Positions 56,063 through 64,000 of a stretch of DNA of 64,000 nucleotides are shown here, piece after piece. The position numbers and the translations under genes were made by a program. The notes under the pieces were generated by a model. It was not told the origin of the DNA. It ran no database searches and saw nothing but the letters and a program-made list of their open reading frames with translations. This DNA comes from Neorhizobium alkalisoli. GTDB taxonomy: Bacteria; Pseudomonadota; Alphaproteobacteria; Rhizobiales; Rhizobiaceae. Location: NCBI RefSeq assembly GCF_002968635.1, contig NZ_PVBN01000003.1, positions 62,001-126,000 of the forward strand. Reading direction: 5' to 3'. How positions within the stretch are numbered: position 1 is the first letter of the stretch; each line of letters begins with the position of its first letter.

Positions 56063-57682
56063 TTATTCAGCCGGCTGCAGGGCGGGTGCGGCGCCTGGCA
56101 CCGTTTCCCGTCGCTCGTAGCCGAGGATTGTCATGGTGACGTTGAATGCCATGAGGAGTGCCCCGGTGAGGAACATGGCGCCGCCGACTGCACGAAGAAC
56201 GTAGTAGGGGAGCATGGCGGCTACCGATTCCGCGAAGGAATAGACGAGGAAGCCCTGATCGTCGTATTCGCGCCACATCAGGCCCTGTTGCACCCCTGCA
56301 ACCCACATGACGGCGGCGTAGACGACGATGCCGAGCGTGGCGAGCCAGAAATGCCAGTTGACCAGCTGCAGGCTGTAGAGCCGCCGGCGGTTCCACAGCT
56401 TCGGCGTGAGGTAGTAGATGGCGCCGAAGGTGATCATACCGTTCCAGCCGAGAGCGCCGGAATGCACGTGGCCGATCGTCCAGTCGGTATAGTGGCTGAG
56501 CGAATTGACGGCCTTGACCGACATCATCGGGCCTTCGAATGTCGCCATTCCGTAAAATGCGATGGCCATGACCATCATGCGGACGATGGGGTCGGTGCGG
56601 ATCTTGTCCCAGGCGCCTGACAGCGTCATTAGGCCGTTGATCATGCCACCCCAGGACGGCATCCAGAGCATGATGGAAAAGACCATTCCAAGCGTCTGGG
56701 CCCAATCGGGAAGCGCCGTATAATGCAGGTGATGCGGGCCGGCCCAGATATACATGAAGATCAGGGCCCAGAAGTGGATGATCGACAGGCGATAGGAATA
56801 AACCGGGCGATTAACCTGCTTGGGTACGAAATAATACATCATGCCGAGGAAGCCGGCAGTCAGGAAGAAGCCGACGGCATTGTGGCCGTACCACCATTGG
56901 GTCAAGGCGTCCTGAACGCCCGCGAAGGCGGAATAGCTTTTGACGCCGAGGAAGGAGACCGGCACGGCGAGGTTGTTGACCACATGCAGCATCGCGATCG
57001 TTACGATGAAGCCGAGATAGAACCAGTTTGCCACATAGATATGCGGCTCCTTGCGCTTCAGGATCGTGCCGAGGAAGACCAGAAGATAGGCGACCCAGAC
57101 GACGGTGAGCCAAACGTCCACATACCATTCCGGTTCGGCATATTCACGGCTTTGGGTAATGCCGAGCAGATAGCCGGTTGCCGCCATCACGATGAAGAGC
57201 TGGTAGCCCCAGAAGACGAACCAGGCGAGGTTGCCGCCGAAAAGCCGCGCCCGACAGGTGCGCTGCACGACATAAAAGGAGGTGGCGATCAGCGCGTTGC
57301 CGCCGAAGGCGAAGATGACAGCTGAGGTGTGGAGCGGACGGACGCGGCCGAAGTTGAACCAAGGCTCGATATTTAAGTCCGGAAAAGCGAGCTGCAACGC
57401 GACGACGACGCCGACGAGGAAGCCAACCACGCCCCAGAAGACGGTCGCGATCACGCCGTATTTGATGACCTCGTCCGAATACTCGGACTCAGCCCGGCTT
57501 TTCGAGGCTTGCCCTGCTGACGCAAAGGAGATCTTGCGGAGCATGACGACTGTGCTGACGAGCAGCACGAAAAACAGGACCCACATATGGGCAGCGAACA
57601 GGCTATCGTAGGCGTAGGCAGCTCCAAGCAGAGCTAGGAAAGTGCCGACCGCCAACAAGATTGTTTCGGAGACGTAATTCAT
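56063..57682 (-). CDS. fixN: Cbb3 cytochrome oxidase catalytic subunit I FixN (CcoN)
   Basis: A 539-residue integral membrane haem-copper oxidase subunit with about 12 helices. Metal-ligand histidines are visible in [24 protein letters not shown] and GPHHLHYT. It is the terminal oxidase with high oxygen affinity used in microaerobic respiration and nitrogen-fixing nodules. First gene of fixNOQP, with an FNR-type box upstream. Confidence 0.98.
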   Translation of the reverse strand: MNYVSETILLAVGTFLALLGAAYAYDSLFAAHMWVLFFVLLVSTVVMLRKISFASAGQASKSRAESEYSDEVIKYGVIATVFWGVVGFLVGVVVALQLAFPDLNIEPWFNFGRVRPLHTSAVIFAFGGNALIATSFYVVQRTCRARLFGGNLAWFVFWGYQLFIVMAATGYLLGITQSREYAEPEWYVDVWLTVVWVAYLLVFLGTILKRKEPHIYVANWFYLGFIVTIAMLHVVNNLAVPVSFLGVKSYSAFAGVQDALTQWWYGHNAVGFFLTAGFLGMMYYFVPKQVNRPVYSYRLSIIHFWALIFMYIWAGPHHLHYTALPDWAQTLGMVFSIMLWMPSWGGMINGLMTLSGAWDKIRTDPIVRMMVMAIAFYGMATFEGPMMSVKAVNSLSHYTDWTIGHVHSGALGWNGMITFGAIYYLTPKLWNRRRLYSLQLVNWHFWLATLGIVVYAAVMWVAGVQQGLMWREYDDQGFLVYSFAESVAAMLPYYVLRAVGGAMFLTGALLMAFNVTMTILGYERRETVPGAAPALQPAE

Positions 57683-57768
57683 GGTCTTGAGCCTCGCAAC
57701 GCGAATGCGCGGTGCTGGTTGAGAGATTGCTGACCATCATCTGCTGACACACGGCTTGAAGAGACGCT

Positions 57769-57782
57769 TTGATTTGCGTCAA
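57769..57782. promoter_or_regulatory. FixK/FNR box upstream of fixN
   Basis: TTGAT-TTGC-GTCAA matches the anaerobox in nine of ten conserved positions and lies about 87 bases upstream of the fixN start. The whole 340-base gap (57683-58022) holds this box, the hairpin at 57971 and no convincing gene. Confidence 0.75.
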
Positions 57783-57970
57783 CACGGAGCGGAGGCCAGT
57801 CTCAAGCGACATGCTCTCAATGTCGCAGTGCGATTGCGACGCACATTGCGCGGAGGTTCTGTGTTATTTGCCCCAACCAGGATCTTGTCGATCGTGGTTG
57901 GGAAATGCGGAATACGCTTTCCTACGGGACTGGTCTTACCTGAGGTTGGGGACTCGCGCCGCGAAATTGA

Positions 57971-57989
57971 CGCTCACGACGCGTGAGCG
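57971..57989. terminator. Hairpin downstream of the metal-importer operon
   Basis: An eight-base-pair stem (CGCTCACG with CGTGAGCG) with a three-base loop lies 33 bases after the last gene of the minus-strand operon. The T-run is weak, so it is a tentative terminator. Confidence 0.45.
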
Positions 57990-58022
57990 CTACACCCCCT
58001 TGTTTGTGCTTGAACGGAAGTG

Positions 58023-58526
58023 TCAGGCCACTTCGTAGACCTCGGCTGCCGGCAATGCGAGCAGCCGATCTGCCATTTCCTGTTTCAGCCAGACGAGGCG
58101 TTCTTCCTCTGCGGGCGTGCGGTCCGGTTTGCGGCTGACGCTGATGAATTCTTCGCGGACGTGCCCCTCTTTCAGCTGGACCGTCACCGTCTTGCCCCGA
58201 TAGGTGAGTTCGAAGACGTAGCGGGCAAGGATTTCCCCGCGTTCCGGCTTTTCCATACCGTGATCGACAGTATAACGGCCTTCGGTCAGCCCGCGTGTCA
58301 CCATTTCGAACGCATCGCGGCCGCCGGGACCGCGAAAGGCAGTGCGGATGCTGATTTCTCGCCGTTCGGGCGGGTTATCGGCGCTGAGCAGCGGGAGCGC
58401 CAGCTGCATCACCTTGAACGCATGCGCCACACCACCCGGATATCCGAAGCCATGGTAATGCATGAGTTCGGCATAGGTGTAGGAAAGCAGCTTGCCGTCT
58501 TCGAGAACGTCGATTGCGTTGGTCAT
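58023..58526 (-). CDS. FmdE-like small protein of unknown function
   Basis: A 167-residue protein. The first half (LMHYHGFGYPGGVAHAFKVMQLAL, then AFRGPGGRDAFEMVTRGLTEGRYTVDHG, each a spaced match) resembles the FmdE domain, in which HGHxCPG and GCxxDAIQ-type segments bind metal. Here the usual cysteines are absent, so any metal binding would differ. It overlaps the preceding gene by four bases (ATGA). It is the last gene of an importer operon. The assignment is by eye and tentative; no function is claimed. Confidence 0.65.
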   Translation of the reverse strand: MTNAIDVLEDGKLLSYTYAELMHYHGFGYPGGVAHAFKVMQLALPLLSADNPPERREISIRTAFRGPGGRDAFEMVTRGLTEGRYTVDHGMEKPERGEILARYVFELTYRGKTVTVQLKEGHVREEFISVSRKPDRTPAEEERLVWLKQEMADRLLALPAAEVYEVA

Positions 58527-59143
58527 CGTACTTGTGCTCCGTCCAGCTCTTCGCGCATCCAGGGTAGGAAACCGTCCAGGAAGCGTGTTGTCGCCGGCAT
58601 GAAATGAGACCCATGGTGAAAGCACGGATCGAGACTGGTGATGATCATGCGGCCCGAGGTAGTAACCTCGTCCACATAAAGAATGGGTTTCCCTTCGCCA
58701 TTGACCGCCAGCACCTCGGCTCCAGCAGGTGGATCGAACCAGCCGTGCAGGTGCCAGGTGAGATCGTTTTGTCCCAGGCGACGGAAGAGCGGGTGATCGG
58801 GTGAGGCGATACGAACGCCGAAATCGGCGTCTGGCGTCAACCACCACCACCAATTCGTTAGTTGTGGCGTGAAGGTAATGCCCGGGAGGAAGATCTCCCA
58901 GGAAGTTTCGCCGGTTGCAACGATCGTACCGCCCTGGTCGAGATAGGCGCGGAGCTGTTGAGCGTGCGGCGCCAGCCGGTCGGCCGGCGTTCGGCATGGA
59001 ATGAAGACGACCGCATGTTCGGAAAGCTCCACCGAAGCGAGATCCTCCGGTCGCACAAGTACATCGAAGTGATGGGCGTAACGCGGCGATTCGAGCGTTT
59101 CGATATGGTAATAGGCGCCGGGGTGGATGGCGAGAATGCTCAT
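58523..59143 (-). CDS. Protein of unknown function, glutamine-amidotransferase/ThuA-like fold
   Basis: A 206-residue protein. Alternating strands and helices with YLDQGGTIVATGE and HAVVFIPCRTPADRL suggest a class I amidotransferase-like fold, as in ThuA proteins. A nucleophile-elbow cysteine is not evident. ATG 59143 overlaps the previous stop by one base. It shares layout with its upstream neighbour (the MSIL start and an RGG/QGG strand), so the two may be diverged duplicates. Confidence 0.7.
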   Translation of the reverse strand: MSILAIHPGAYYHIETLESPRYAHHFDVLVRPEDLASVELSEHAVVFIPCRTPADRLAPHAQQLRAYLDQGGTIVATGETSWEIFLPGITFTPQLTNWWWWLTPDADFGVRIASPDHPLFRRLGQNDLTWHLHGWFDPPAGAEVLAVNGEGKPILYVDEVTTSGRMIITSLDPCFHHGSHFMPATTRFLDGFLPWMREELDGAQVR

Positions 59144-59757
59144 CAGTTCAGTTCTCCCGAAAGCCAGGCAGCGGCTCGACGGGCGAGCAATTTTTTCACC
59201 TCGGGGTCGTCGCCGCAGCCCCAAAATTCATTGCCGGCATGACAGAGAAGCTCACCGCCCTCAGGCCTTGCCCAGATCCAGTCGACCGGGATTTGAGTTG
59301 GCCCGAGCGCATTGATGACAATCGCGCCCGCCGGCGGCGGATTGTGGCCGCGACCGTAAAAGCCCGCGACGCCTCTGTTCGTCTCCAGCTTTTTTTGGTC
59401 GATGCCGGCAAAAATTGGATGTTCGAAAAGCCGCGTCTGATCAAAATCCGCCCGCTTGGGATTGGGGATCGGCTGGTAGACGCCAAGTTCCGGCAGGATC
59501 GGGCGTAGGATATGGCCGTGATAGATCCATCGACCACCGCGATCGAGGAAGGCGGTTATGGCGGATGCAAAGCGCTGCAGCCCGATCTGGTCGAGGTGGG
59601 TGGTGGTGATCAATCCACGCGCGGCGGCAAAATGCTCGTCGGTGAGCTCCTTCTCGCGCACCACTTTCATGAGGCCGGAGGCGATGATATCCGCGAAGAG
59701 CGGGGCGGTGTCAGCAAACGGCTCCTGGTAATGCGATTGTATCATCAGGATGCTCAT
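59143..59757 (-). CDS. Protein of unknown function, glutamine-amidotransferase/ThuA-like fold
   Basis: A 204-residue protein with FLDRGGRWIYHGH in the same place as the QGG strand of its downstream neighbour, and a C-terminal ELLCHAGNEFWGCGDD followed by WLSGELN. It overlaps the ATPase gene by four bases. No catalytic triad is obvious. A helper role for the importer is inferred from the coupling alone. Confidence 0.7.
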   Translation of the reverse strand: MSILMIQSHYQEPFADTAPLFADIIASGLMKVVREKELTDEHFAAARGLITTTHLDQIGLQRFASAITAFLDRGGRWIYHGHILRPILPELGVYQPIPNPKRADFDQTRLFEHPIFAGIDQKKLETNRGVAGFYGRGHNPPPAGAIVINALGPTQIPVDWIWARPEGGELLCHAGNEFWGCGDDPEVKKLLARRAAAWLSGELN

Positions 59758-60515
59758 GCGGCGCGGATTCCTGCGAACGCGGGCAGCACCGCATGATGGG
59801 TACAGCCGTCAGGACCTGCAAGTTCCACGACCCGCATCGGGACGCCATAGAGGCGGTCCAGGTTCTGCGGTGTGATCATCTCGCTGACGGGACCATGCAG
59901 CGGCTGACCATCGGGCATCATCAACAGCGCTTCGTCCGCTGCGGTCAATGCGTGGTTCGGATCGTGGGTGGTGAAAACGATCGCCTTGTTGCGCGGTTCG
60001 CGCAGAATGTTGAGCAGTCGCAAGAGCCGCTCCTGATTGTGAAGGTCGAGAGCTGCGGCCGGTTCATCCAGAACGAGTACCTGCGAACCGGTGGCAATGG
60101 CCCTTGCGAGAAGCACGAGCTGCCGCTCGCCGCCCGAGAGCCGGTCGAAAAAATGATTGGCGAAGCGCGCTGCCCCTGTGCGCTCCAGGGCGGAACGGGC
60201 GATTTCGAAATCACTTGCGCGCGGTTGGCCGAACAGGCCGAGATGAGCGGCGCGACCCATGACCGCGATGTCCAATGCGCGATGTCGCTGCTGATTGCTC
60301 GCCCCGGTTTGCGGCACGTAACCGACGATTTCGGGGGCTACGCGTCGCCCGGCGTCCAACCGTTGAAAACCGAGCATGGCTTTGAGCGTGGTTGTCTTGC
60401 CGCGGCCGTTGGGTCCCAGGATCGCCAGCGTGCGACCGACACGGACGGAGAAACTCAGGTCGTCGATGATGGTGCGCGATCCGAAGCGCACGGTGGCGTC
60501 GTCAAGACCGATCAT
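59754..60515 (-). CDS. Iron-siderophore/cobalamin-type ABC transporter ATP-binding protein
   Basis: A 253-residue ATPase of the FecE/BtuD type. Walker A is GPNGRGKTT (one residue differs from the usual GPNGxGKST), with LSGGERQL signature, VLVLDEP Walker B and a switch histidine in FTTHDPNHAL. ATG 60515 overlaps the permease gene by four bases. Confidence 0.9.
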   Translation of the reverse strand: MIGLDDATVRFGSRTIIDDLSFSVRVGRTLAILGPNGRGKTTTLKAMLGFQRLDAGRRVAPEIVGYVPQTGASNQQRHRALDIAVMGRAAHLGLFGQPRASDFEIARSALERTGAARFANHFFDRLSGGERQLVLLARAIATGSQVLVLDEPAAALDLHNQERLLRLLNILREPRNKAIVFTTHDPNHALTAADEALLMMPDGQPLHGPVSEMITPQNLDRLYGVPMRVVELAGPDGCTHHAVLPAFAGIRAA

Positions 60516-61573
60516 GCAGCACTTCTTTCGCGATAGTGATTGCGCAAAAGCACGGCGAAGATCGGTGCTCCGACCAGCGCGGTGATGACGCCGAGGGGGA
60601 TTTCGGCGGCTGTCGCGGTACGGGCCAATGTGTCGATGATCACCATGAAGCCCGCGCCGAGCACGACGGATGCAGGCAGCAGCGCACGGTGATCGTGCCC
60701 CACAAGCAGGCGGGCGGCGTGCGGGATGACGATGCCGACCCAGCCGATGATGCCAGACACGGCAACCTGACTGCCGACAATGATGGCGATCATTCCAAAA
60801 ACGAGCCACCGCTCACGAGTGGTGTTGGCGCCGAGGCTTCGCGCTTCCGCCTCATCGAGTGAGAGGATGTTCAAGCGGAAGCGCAGCATCCAGAGTATCA
60901 GGCTGCCGAAAATGAGGCCGGGCGCAGCTATCAATGTGCGTTGCCAGGTGGAGGTGGCAAACGAGCCCATAAGCCAATAGACGATTGCCGGCAGCGAGGT
61001 ATTGGGGTCGGCGATGAACTGCAGAAGCGAGACTACCGCGGAAAACATCGAACTTATCACCAGTCCGGAGAGAATGACGGTGACTGTCTCCGTGCGGCCG
61101 TTGATGCGTGACAGCAGGCCGACAAGAATGAGTGCCGTCAGGCCAAAGACGAACACCATGGCGATCAGCGGCAGCCCCCAAATCCCCAGCATGATCCCGA
61201 GAGCACCGCCGAAGGCTGCACCTTGAGATATGCCAAGGATATCGGGCGAAACGAGCGGGTTGCGGAAAACGCCCTGGAGTGCCGCGCCGGAAACAGCCAG
61301 TCCGGCGCCGGCGAGTGCTGCCAGGACGACACGCGGGGCACGCACGAGCAGCACGATGCGCTCATCGATATTCGTGAGTTCGCGAGCTGGGTCGGTTATT
61401 CCAATCCAGACAAGCTCCAGCGCGCGCCCTGCAGGAACCGAGAAGCGGCCGACACAGAGGCTAACGATGAACGCGGTTATGAATAGTAGCAGCAGCAGGC
61501 CGAACACCAGCGTCTGGCGGGCCAGCGCGATTCGAACACTTCTTGCATCCTGCTCCTGCACAACGACCGCCAT
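60512..61573 (-). CDS. Iron-siderophore/cobalamin-type ABC transporter permease (FecCD family)
   Basis: A 353-residue permease with about ten helices. FecCD hallmarks are VLAALAGAGLAVSGAALQGVFRNPLV (two spaced halves), LGISQGAAFGG and GWVGIVIPHAARLLVG. ATG 61573 is chosen two bases after the binding-protein stop. The permease probably forms a homodimer, because only one gene is present. Confidence 0.93.
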   Translation of the reverse strand: MAVVVQEQDARSVRIALARQTLVFGLLLLLFITAFIVSLCVGRFSVPAGRALELVWIGITDPARELTNIDERIVLLVRAPRVVLAALAGAGLAVSGAALQGVFRNPLVSPDILGISQGAAFGGALGIMLGIWGLPLIAMVFVFGLTALILVGLLSRINGRTETVTVILSGLVISSMFSAVVSLLQFIADPNTSLPAIVYWLMGSFATSTWQRTLIAAPGLIFGSLILWMLRFRLNILSLDEAEARSLGANTTRERWLVFGMIAIIVGSQVAVSGIIGWVGIVIPHAARLLVGHDHRALLPASVVLGAGFMVIIDTLARTATAAEIPLGVITALVGAPIFAVLLRNHYRERSAA

Positions 61574-61575
61574 GG

Positions 61576-62667
61576 CTATTTCGCCCTGAACTGGTCGTAG
61601 TACGTTGCGTCGCCCTGTTCCTTGACCCAAAGGATGCCGTCGATATCCGCCTCCGTGAGTTCGTAATTGTAGAGCGTCTTATATGCAGCCTTCATTTCGG
61701 CGCGTACGTCGTAGTTGAAGACGCCGGGCTGGATGAGGTTAGCCGTCCACATCCAGGAAAGCGGGGATTCCTGGTTCGGCGGATCCCACCGATAGCCGCC
61801 CAACGGCATCTTGTAGACGCGCTTGTTCTTGGCAGCTTTGGTGAGGGAGAGAACCGGATCGCTATAGACCCAGTCCACATTCAGCTTGGCTTCGAAGGCG
61901 TTGAGGAAGATCACCTCTGGATCCCATTGGGCGATTTGTTCCTTGTTGACGGAAACGGTGCCGTTCAGTTCGGCCGAGGCATTTTTGCCGCCGACAAGCT
62001 CTATGTACCAGGCATTGTAGCTACCCTTCGTACCTGACGCGCTGATATCGGAAAGCGCCCGGCCGAGATAGAGAACGCTCGGGCGCTTGTCTTCGGGGAT
62101 CGAGGCGGCCTTTGCCTCGATATCCTTTTGAACGCGGTCGCGCCATTCCACCAGTTGCGTGATACGTTCCGGCTTGCCCAGTGCCTTCGAGGCCATGGCC
62201 ATATAGTCGCGGGTCAGTTCTTCGGTCCCGTAGAGGATAAGCATGGCCGTCAGGCCGGCGTTGGTGATGGGAGCGACGATATCGTTGCCTCGTCCGCCCC
62301 ATTGGATGACGAGGTCCGGACTGGTTGCCGTCAATGCCTCGACATTCGGCACGAAATTCGGCGCGGTCACGTCAGAAGGAATGTCCTTTGCCTCGGGAAA
62401 AATCTTGCCGAGAATGCCCTCCACCACGGCGCTCTTGGCTGTCGGGTTCATGCCCACGAGTTTTTTGGTCGAACCATCGAGCGCAATGACCGTCGATGCC
62501 ATCGGAATGACGATCGAGACAATTCGTTCGGCTGCTTTCGCAAGGCGAACCTCGCGGTTCTCCTGGTCTTTGAAGACGATTTCTTCAGCGCCGGCACCCT
62601 GTGCGGCGAAACTTGAAAGAACGCCCATCAGAAATAAGCGCGAACCCAGACGATGAAACAAACCCAT
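61576..62667 (-). CDS. Metal-complex ABC transporter substrate-binding protein (class III)
   Basis: A 363-residue periplasmic protein with a signal peptide (ending about GAGAEE) and the class III (BtuF/FhuD-type) layout: ERIVSIVIPMASTVIAL, PNVEALTATSPDLVIQ and a late PLGGYRWDPPNQES loop. Ligands of this class are siderophores, haem, cobalamin or molybdate. First gene of the operon; an inverted repeat lies 53-75 bases upstream. Confidence 0.9.
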   Translation of the reverse strand: MGLFHRLGSRLFLMGVLSSFAAQGAGAEEIVFKDQENREVRLAKAAERIVSIVIPMASTVIALDGSTKKLVGMNPTAKSAVVEGILGKIFPEAKDIPSDVTAPNFVPNVEALTATSPDLVIQWGGRGNDIVAPITNAGLTAMLILYGTEELTRDYMAMASKALGKPERITQLVEWRDRVQKDIEAKAASIPEDKRPSVLYLGRALSDISASGTKGSYNAWYIELVGGKNASAELNGTVSVNKEQIAQWDPEVIFLNAFEAKLNVDWVYSDPVLSLTKAAKNKRVYKMPLGGYRWDPPNQESPLSWMWTANLIQPGVFNYDVRAEMKAAYKTLYNYELTEADIDGILWVKEQGDATYYDQFRAK

Positions 62668-62719
62668 GACGTGCCCCGATAATCTTGACTATTGGAGGCA
62701 TTCCTAGTTGGCGGACTTT

Positions 62720-62742
62720 AACTTGTCTATATCCGTCAAGTT
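62720..62742. promoter_or_regulatory. Inverted repeat upstream of the metal-importer operon
   Basis: AACTTG-N11-CAAGTT is a perfect six-base inverted repeat in an AT-rich stretch in the promoter region of the binding-protein gene. It may be an operator; it does not match an iron-response box that I can recognise. Confidence 0.4.
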
Positions 62743-62913
62743 TTATTTTAAATCACTGTTTCGCGTTGCATTCGCCGAAGACAGAATGGAGACAGATCCT
62801 CCTCACGTGGGTCGATGCGGCGACCGACGCGGGTATTTCCTTCTCATTGATCTCCCGAGCCGTCCAAATATCATATTATGATTATGGCATCTTATAATAT
62901 CTCTCAGCAGGCC

Positions 62914-63672
62914 TTACCCCCGGCGCATCATGGCGCGATATCGCAGCTGGCTTCCGCGTAGATGGGTGCGCATGGTTTCCCGCGCCGCCGAATCGTTCCC
63001 GTCGGCGATGGCTTGGGCGATGTGGGCATGTTCGCTCTGGATCTGAGATAGATATTCCGGAGACATTTCGGCATCGTTCTCCTGGAGAAGCGAGCGCGGG
63101 ATCATCTGCTGGCCGATCGATTCCAGGAGGTCGCGAAAGCGGGGGTTGTTGGTCGAAACGGCAATGGCCATGTGGAAGGCGCGGTCGCTCTCGACGGTCG
63201 GGGAGCCGGCTGCTATCTGCCGCTTCATAATATCCAGACATTCGAAAATGTGCTCTTGCTGTGCCGGGGAAGATCGGCTTGCAGCCAGACCCGCCGCTTC
63301 TATTTCGATTGCCGCGCGCACTTCAAGCATCTCGATGATGGACGAGACGCGGTGGATGTCGAGGCCGCGAAATGCCTTTTGCGGGCCGGCGTCGGGGGCA
63401 AGAACGAAGACGCCGACACCGTGGCGAACCTCAACGAGCCCATCGGCGCGAAGCGATGCAATGGCTTCCCGGATGACGGTTCTGCTGACCTGGTATTGGC
63501 CTGTTAGACCGCTTTCACTAGCGAGCTTATCTCCCGGTTTCAGCTCTCCTGTAGCGATCGCATTGCGCAGCCGCTGTCCAATGGCTTCGACCAGATTGCG
63601 CCCCTTGCGATCGGGAGGCTGCAAAGTGGTGTTATCTGTTCGCTTCAAGTTAGGTGGCTCCCGAGCATGCAT
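62914..63672 (-). CDS. GntR-family regulator, FadR subfamily
   Basis: About 252 residues with a winged helix (LTGQYQVSRTVIREAIASL) and an FCD domain (SDRAFHMAIAVSTNN, EHAHIAQAIAD). ATG 63672 is chosen because GGGAG lies five bases upstream; GTG 63684 is an alternative. It is divergent from the uronate dehydrogenase gene and likely regulates uronate use. It resembles the regulator at 25751 in its HTH (SRTVIREA) and in the shared C-terminal HLRGSQLRYR. Confidence 0.9.
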   Translation of the reverse strand: MHAREPPNLKRTDNTTLQPPDRKGRNLVEAIGQRLRNAIATGELKPGDKLASESGLTGQYQVSRTVIREAIASLRADGLVEVRHGVGVFVLAPDAGPQKAFRGLDIHRVSSIIEMLEVRAAIEIEAAGLAASRSSPAQQEHIFECLDIMKRQIAAGSPTVESDRAFHMAIAVSTNNPRFRDLLESIGQQMIPRSLLQENDAEMSPEYLSQIQSEHAHIAQAIADGNDSAARETMRTHLRGSQLRYRAMMRRG

Positions 63673-63751
63673 GTCTTCTCCCACGATAGTCGGGTGAACC
63701 CGGCACCTTTTGTCAAGCGCCGCGAAGAAATCCGTTGACGACCATCGATGC

Positions 63752-63793
63752 CCTTATAGTATAACATAAGGCATGAGATATGATAACATGAGG
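63752..63793. promoter_or_regulatory. Candidate operator region between gntR and udh
   Basis: The direct repeats ATAACATAAGG (63761-63771) and ATAACATGAGG (63783-63793) are 22 bases apart, two helical turns. An inverted repeat CCTTAT-N8-ATAAGG spans 63752-63771. Both fit binding of a dimeric regulator to the divergent promoters. Confidence 0.5.
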
Positions 63794-63831
63794 GATCGCG
63801 GCATCGCCGCTGATCCCAGCGGGAGGGGCGG

Positions 63832-64000
63832 ATGCTCAAGAAACTTCTTTTAACTGGCGCAGCCGGCGGCGTTGGTCGGGCAATACGCCCGATGCTGGGA
63901 GAACTTGCCGAGCGCGTGATAATTTCCGACATCAGCGAGATAAGCGATGTCGGCGCCAGAGAGACCTTCGTGCGTTGCGACCTTGCCGACGCGGGGCAGG
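63832..64000 (+). CDS. udh: Uronate dehydrogenase, 3' end outside window
   Basis: The first 56 residues of an NAD-dependent epimerase/dehydrogenase-type protein, with GAAGGVGRAI at the Rossmann fold and RCDLADAGQ after the second strand. The N-terminus closely resembles Agrobacterium uronate dehydrogenase, which oxidises galacturonate or glucuronate to the aldarolactone (EC 1.1.1.203). GGGAGGGGCGG precedes ATG 63832. It fits the uronic acid theme of bases 3005-26491, although it lies 37 kb away. Confidence 0.8.
   Translation, partial: MLKKLLLTGAAGGVGRAIRPMLGELAERVIISDISEISDVGARETFVRCDLADAGQ

Noticed and set aside
57756..57986. Short open frame in the fixN upstream region
   Set aside because: It starts beside the FNR box, has no ribosome site and arginine-rich random-looking composition; better seen as promoter DNA.

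Overview
The window is GC-rich DNA, densely packed with genes, from an alphaproteobacterium of the Rhizobiaceae type (Rhizobium, Agrobacterium or Sinorhizobium). The evidence is a complete fixNOQP-fixGHIS set with FixK/Fnr boxes, a FixK-like regulator, many ABC and TRAP importers with FadR-type GntR regulators, and a palindromic intergenic repeat like those of rhizobia. I saw no rRNA, no complete tRNA, no insertion sequence and no CRISPR array.

Layout. Bases 1-2931 hold the end of a type I secretion ABC protein and its HlyD-type adaptor. Bases 3005-26491 form a large polyuronide (pectin- or glycosaminoglycan-like) utilisation region. It has a LacI regulator and two complete sugar ABC importers. 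Its enzymes are GH28, GH105, GH88, a DUF2264 protein, KduI and a heparinase II/III-type lyase. It also has a putative carbohydrate-binding protein, a YesL-like membrane protein, an 839-residue protein of unknown family and a FadR-type GntR regulator. None of these enzymes has an obvious signal peptide, so oligosaccharides are probably imported first and degraded in the cytoplasm. Bases 26626-32725 hold an MFS transporter, a GGDEF-EAL protein, a methyltransferase and an EamA transporter behind a structured leader.

Bases 32779-41253 are a sugar-acid cluster: a TRAP transporter (dctPQM), an FAH-family enzyme, a FadR-type regulator, an FAD-linked oxidase, DenD and a beta-hydroxyacid dehydrogenase. 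FadR-like palindromes lie at both promoters. Bases 41319-48152 hold a polyamine-type ABC importer with an Asp/Glu/hydantoin racemase-family protein, a GNAT acetyltransferase and a GntR regulator. Bases 48299-57682 hold the FixK-like regulator, a small lipoprotein and the cbb3 oxidase genes with their assembly genes, for microaerobic respiration.

Bases 58023-62667 are a tightly coupled six-gene operon: an iron-siderophore/cobalamin-type ABC importer followed by three small proteins, two resembling glutamine-amidotransferase-like folds and one resembling FmdE. This is the best candidate for an undescribed system. The window ends with a FadR-type regulator divergent from a truncated uronate dehydrogenase gene, which ties back to the uronate theme.
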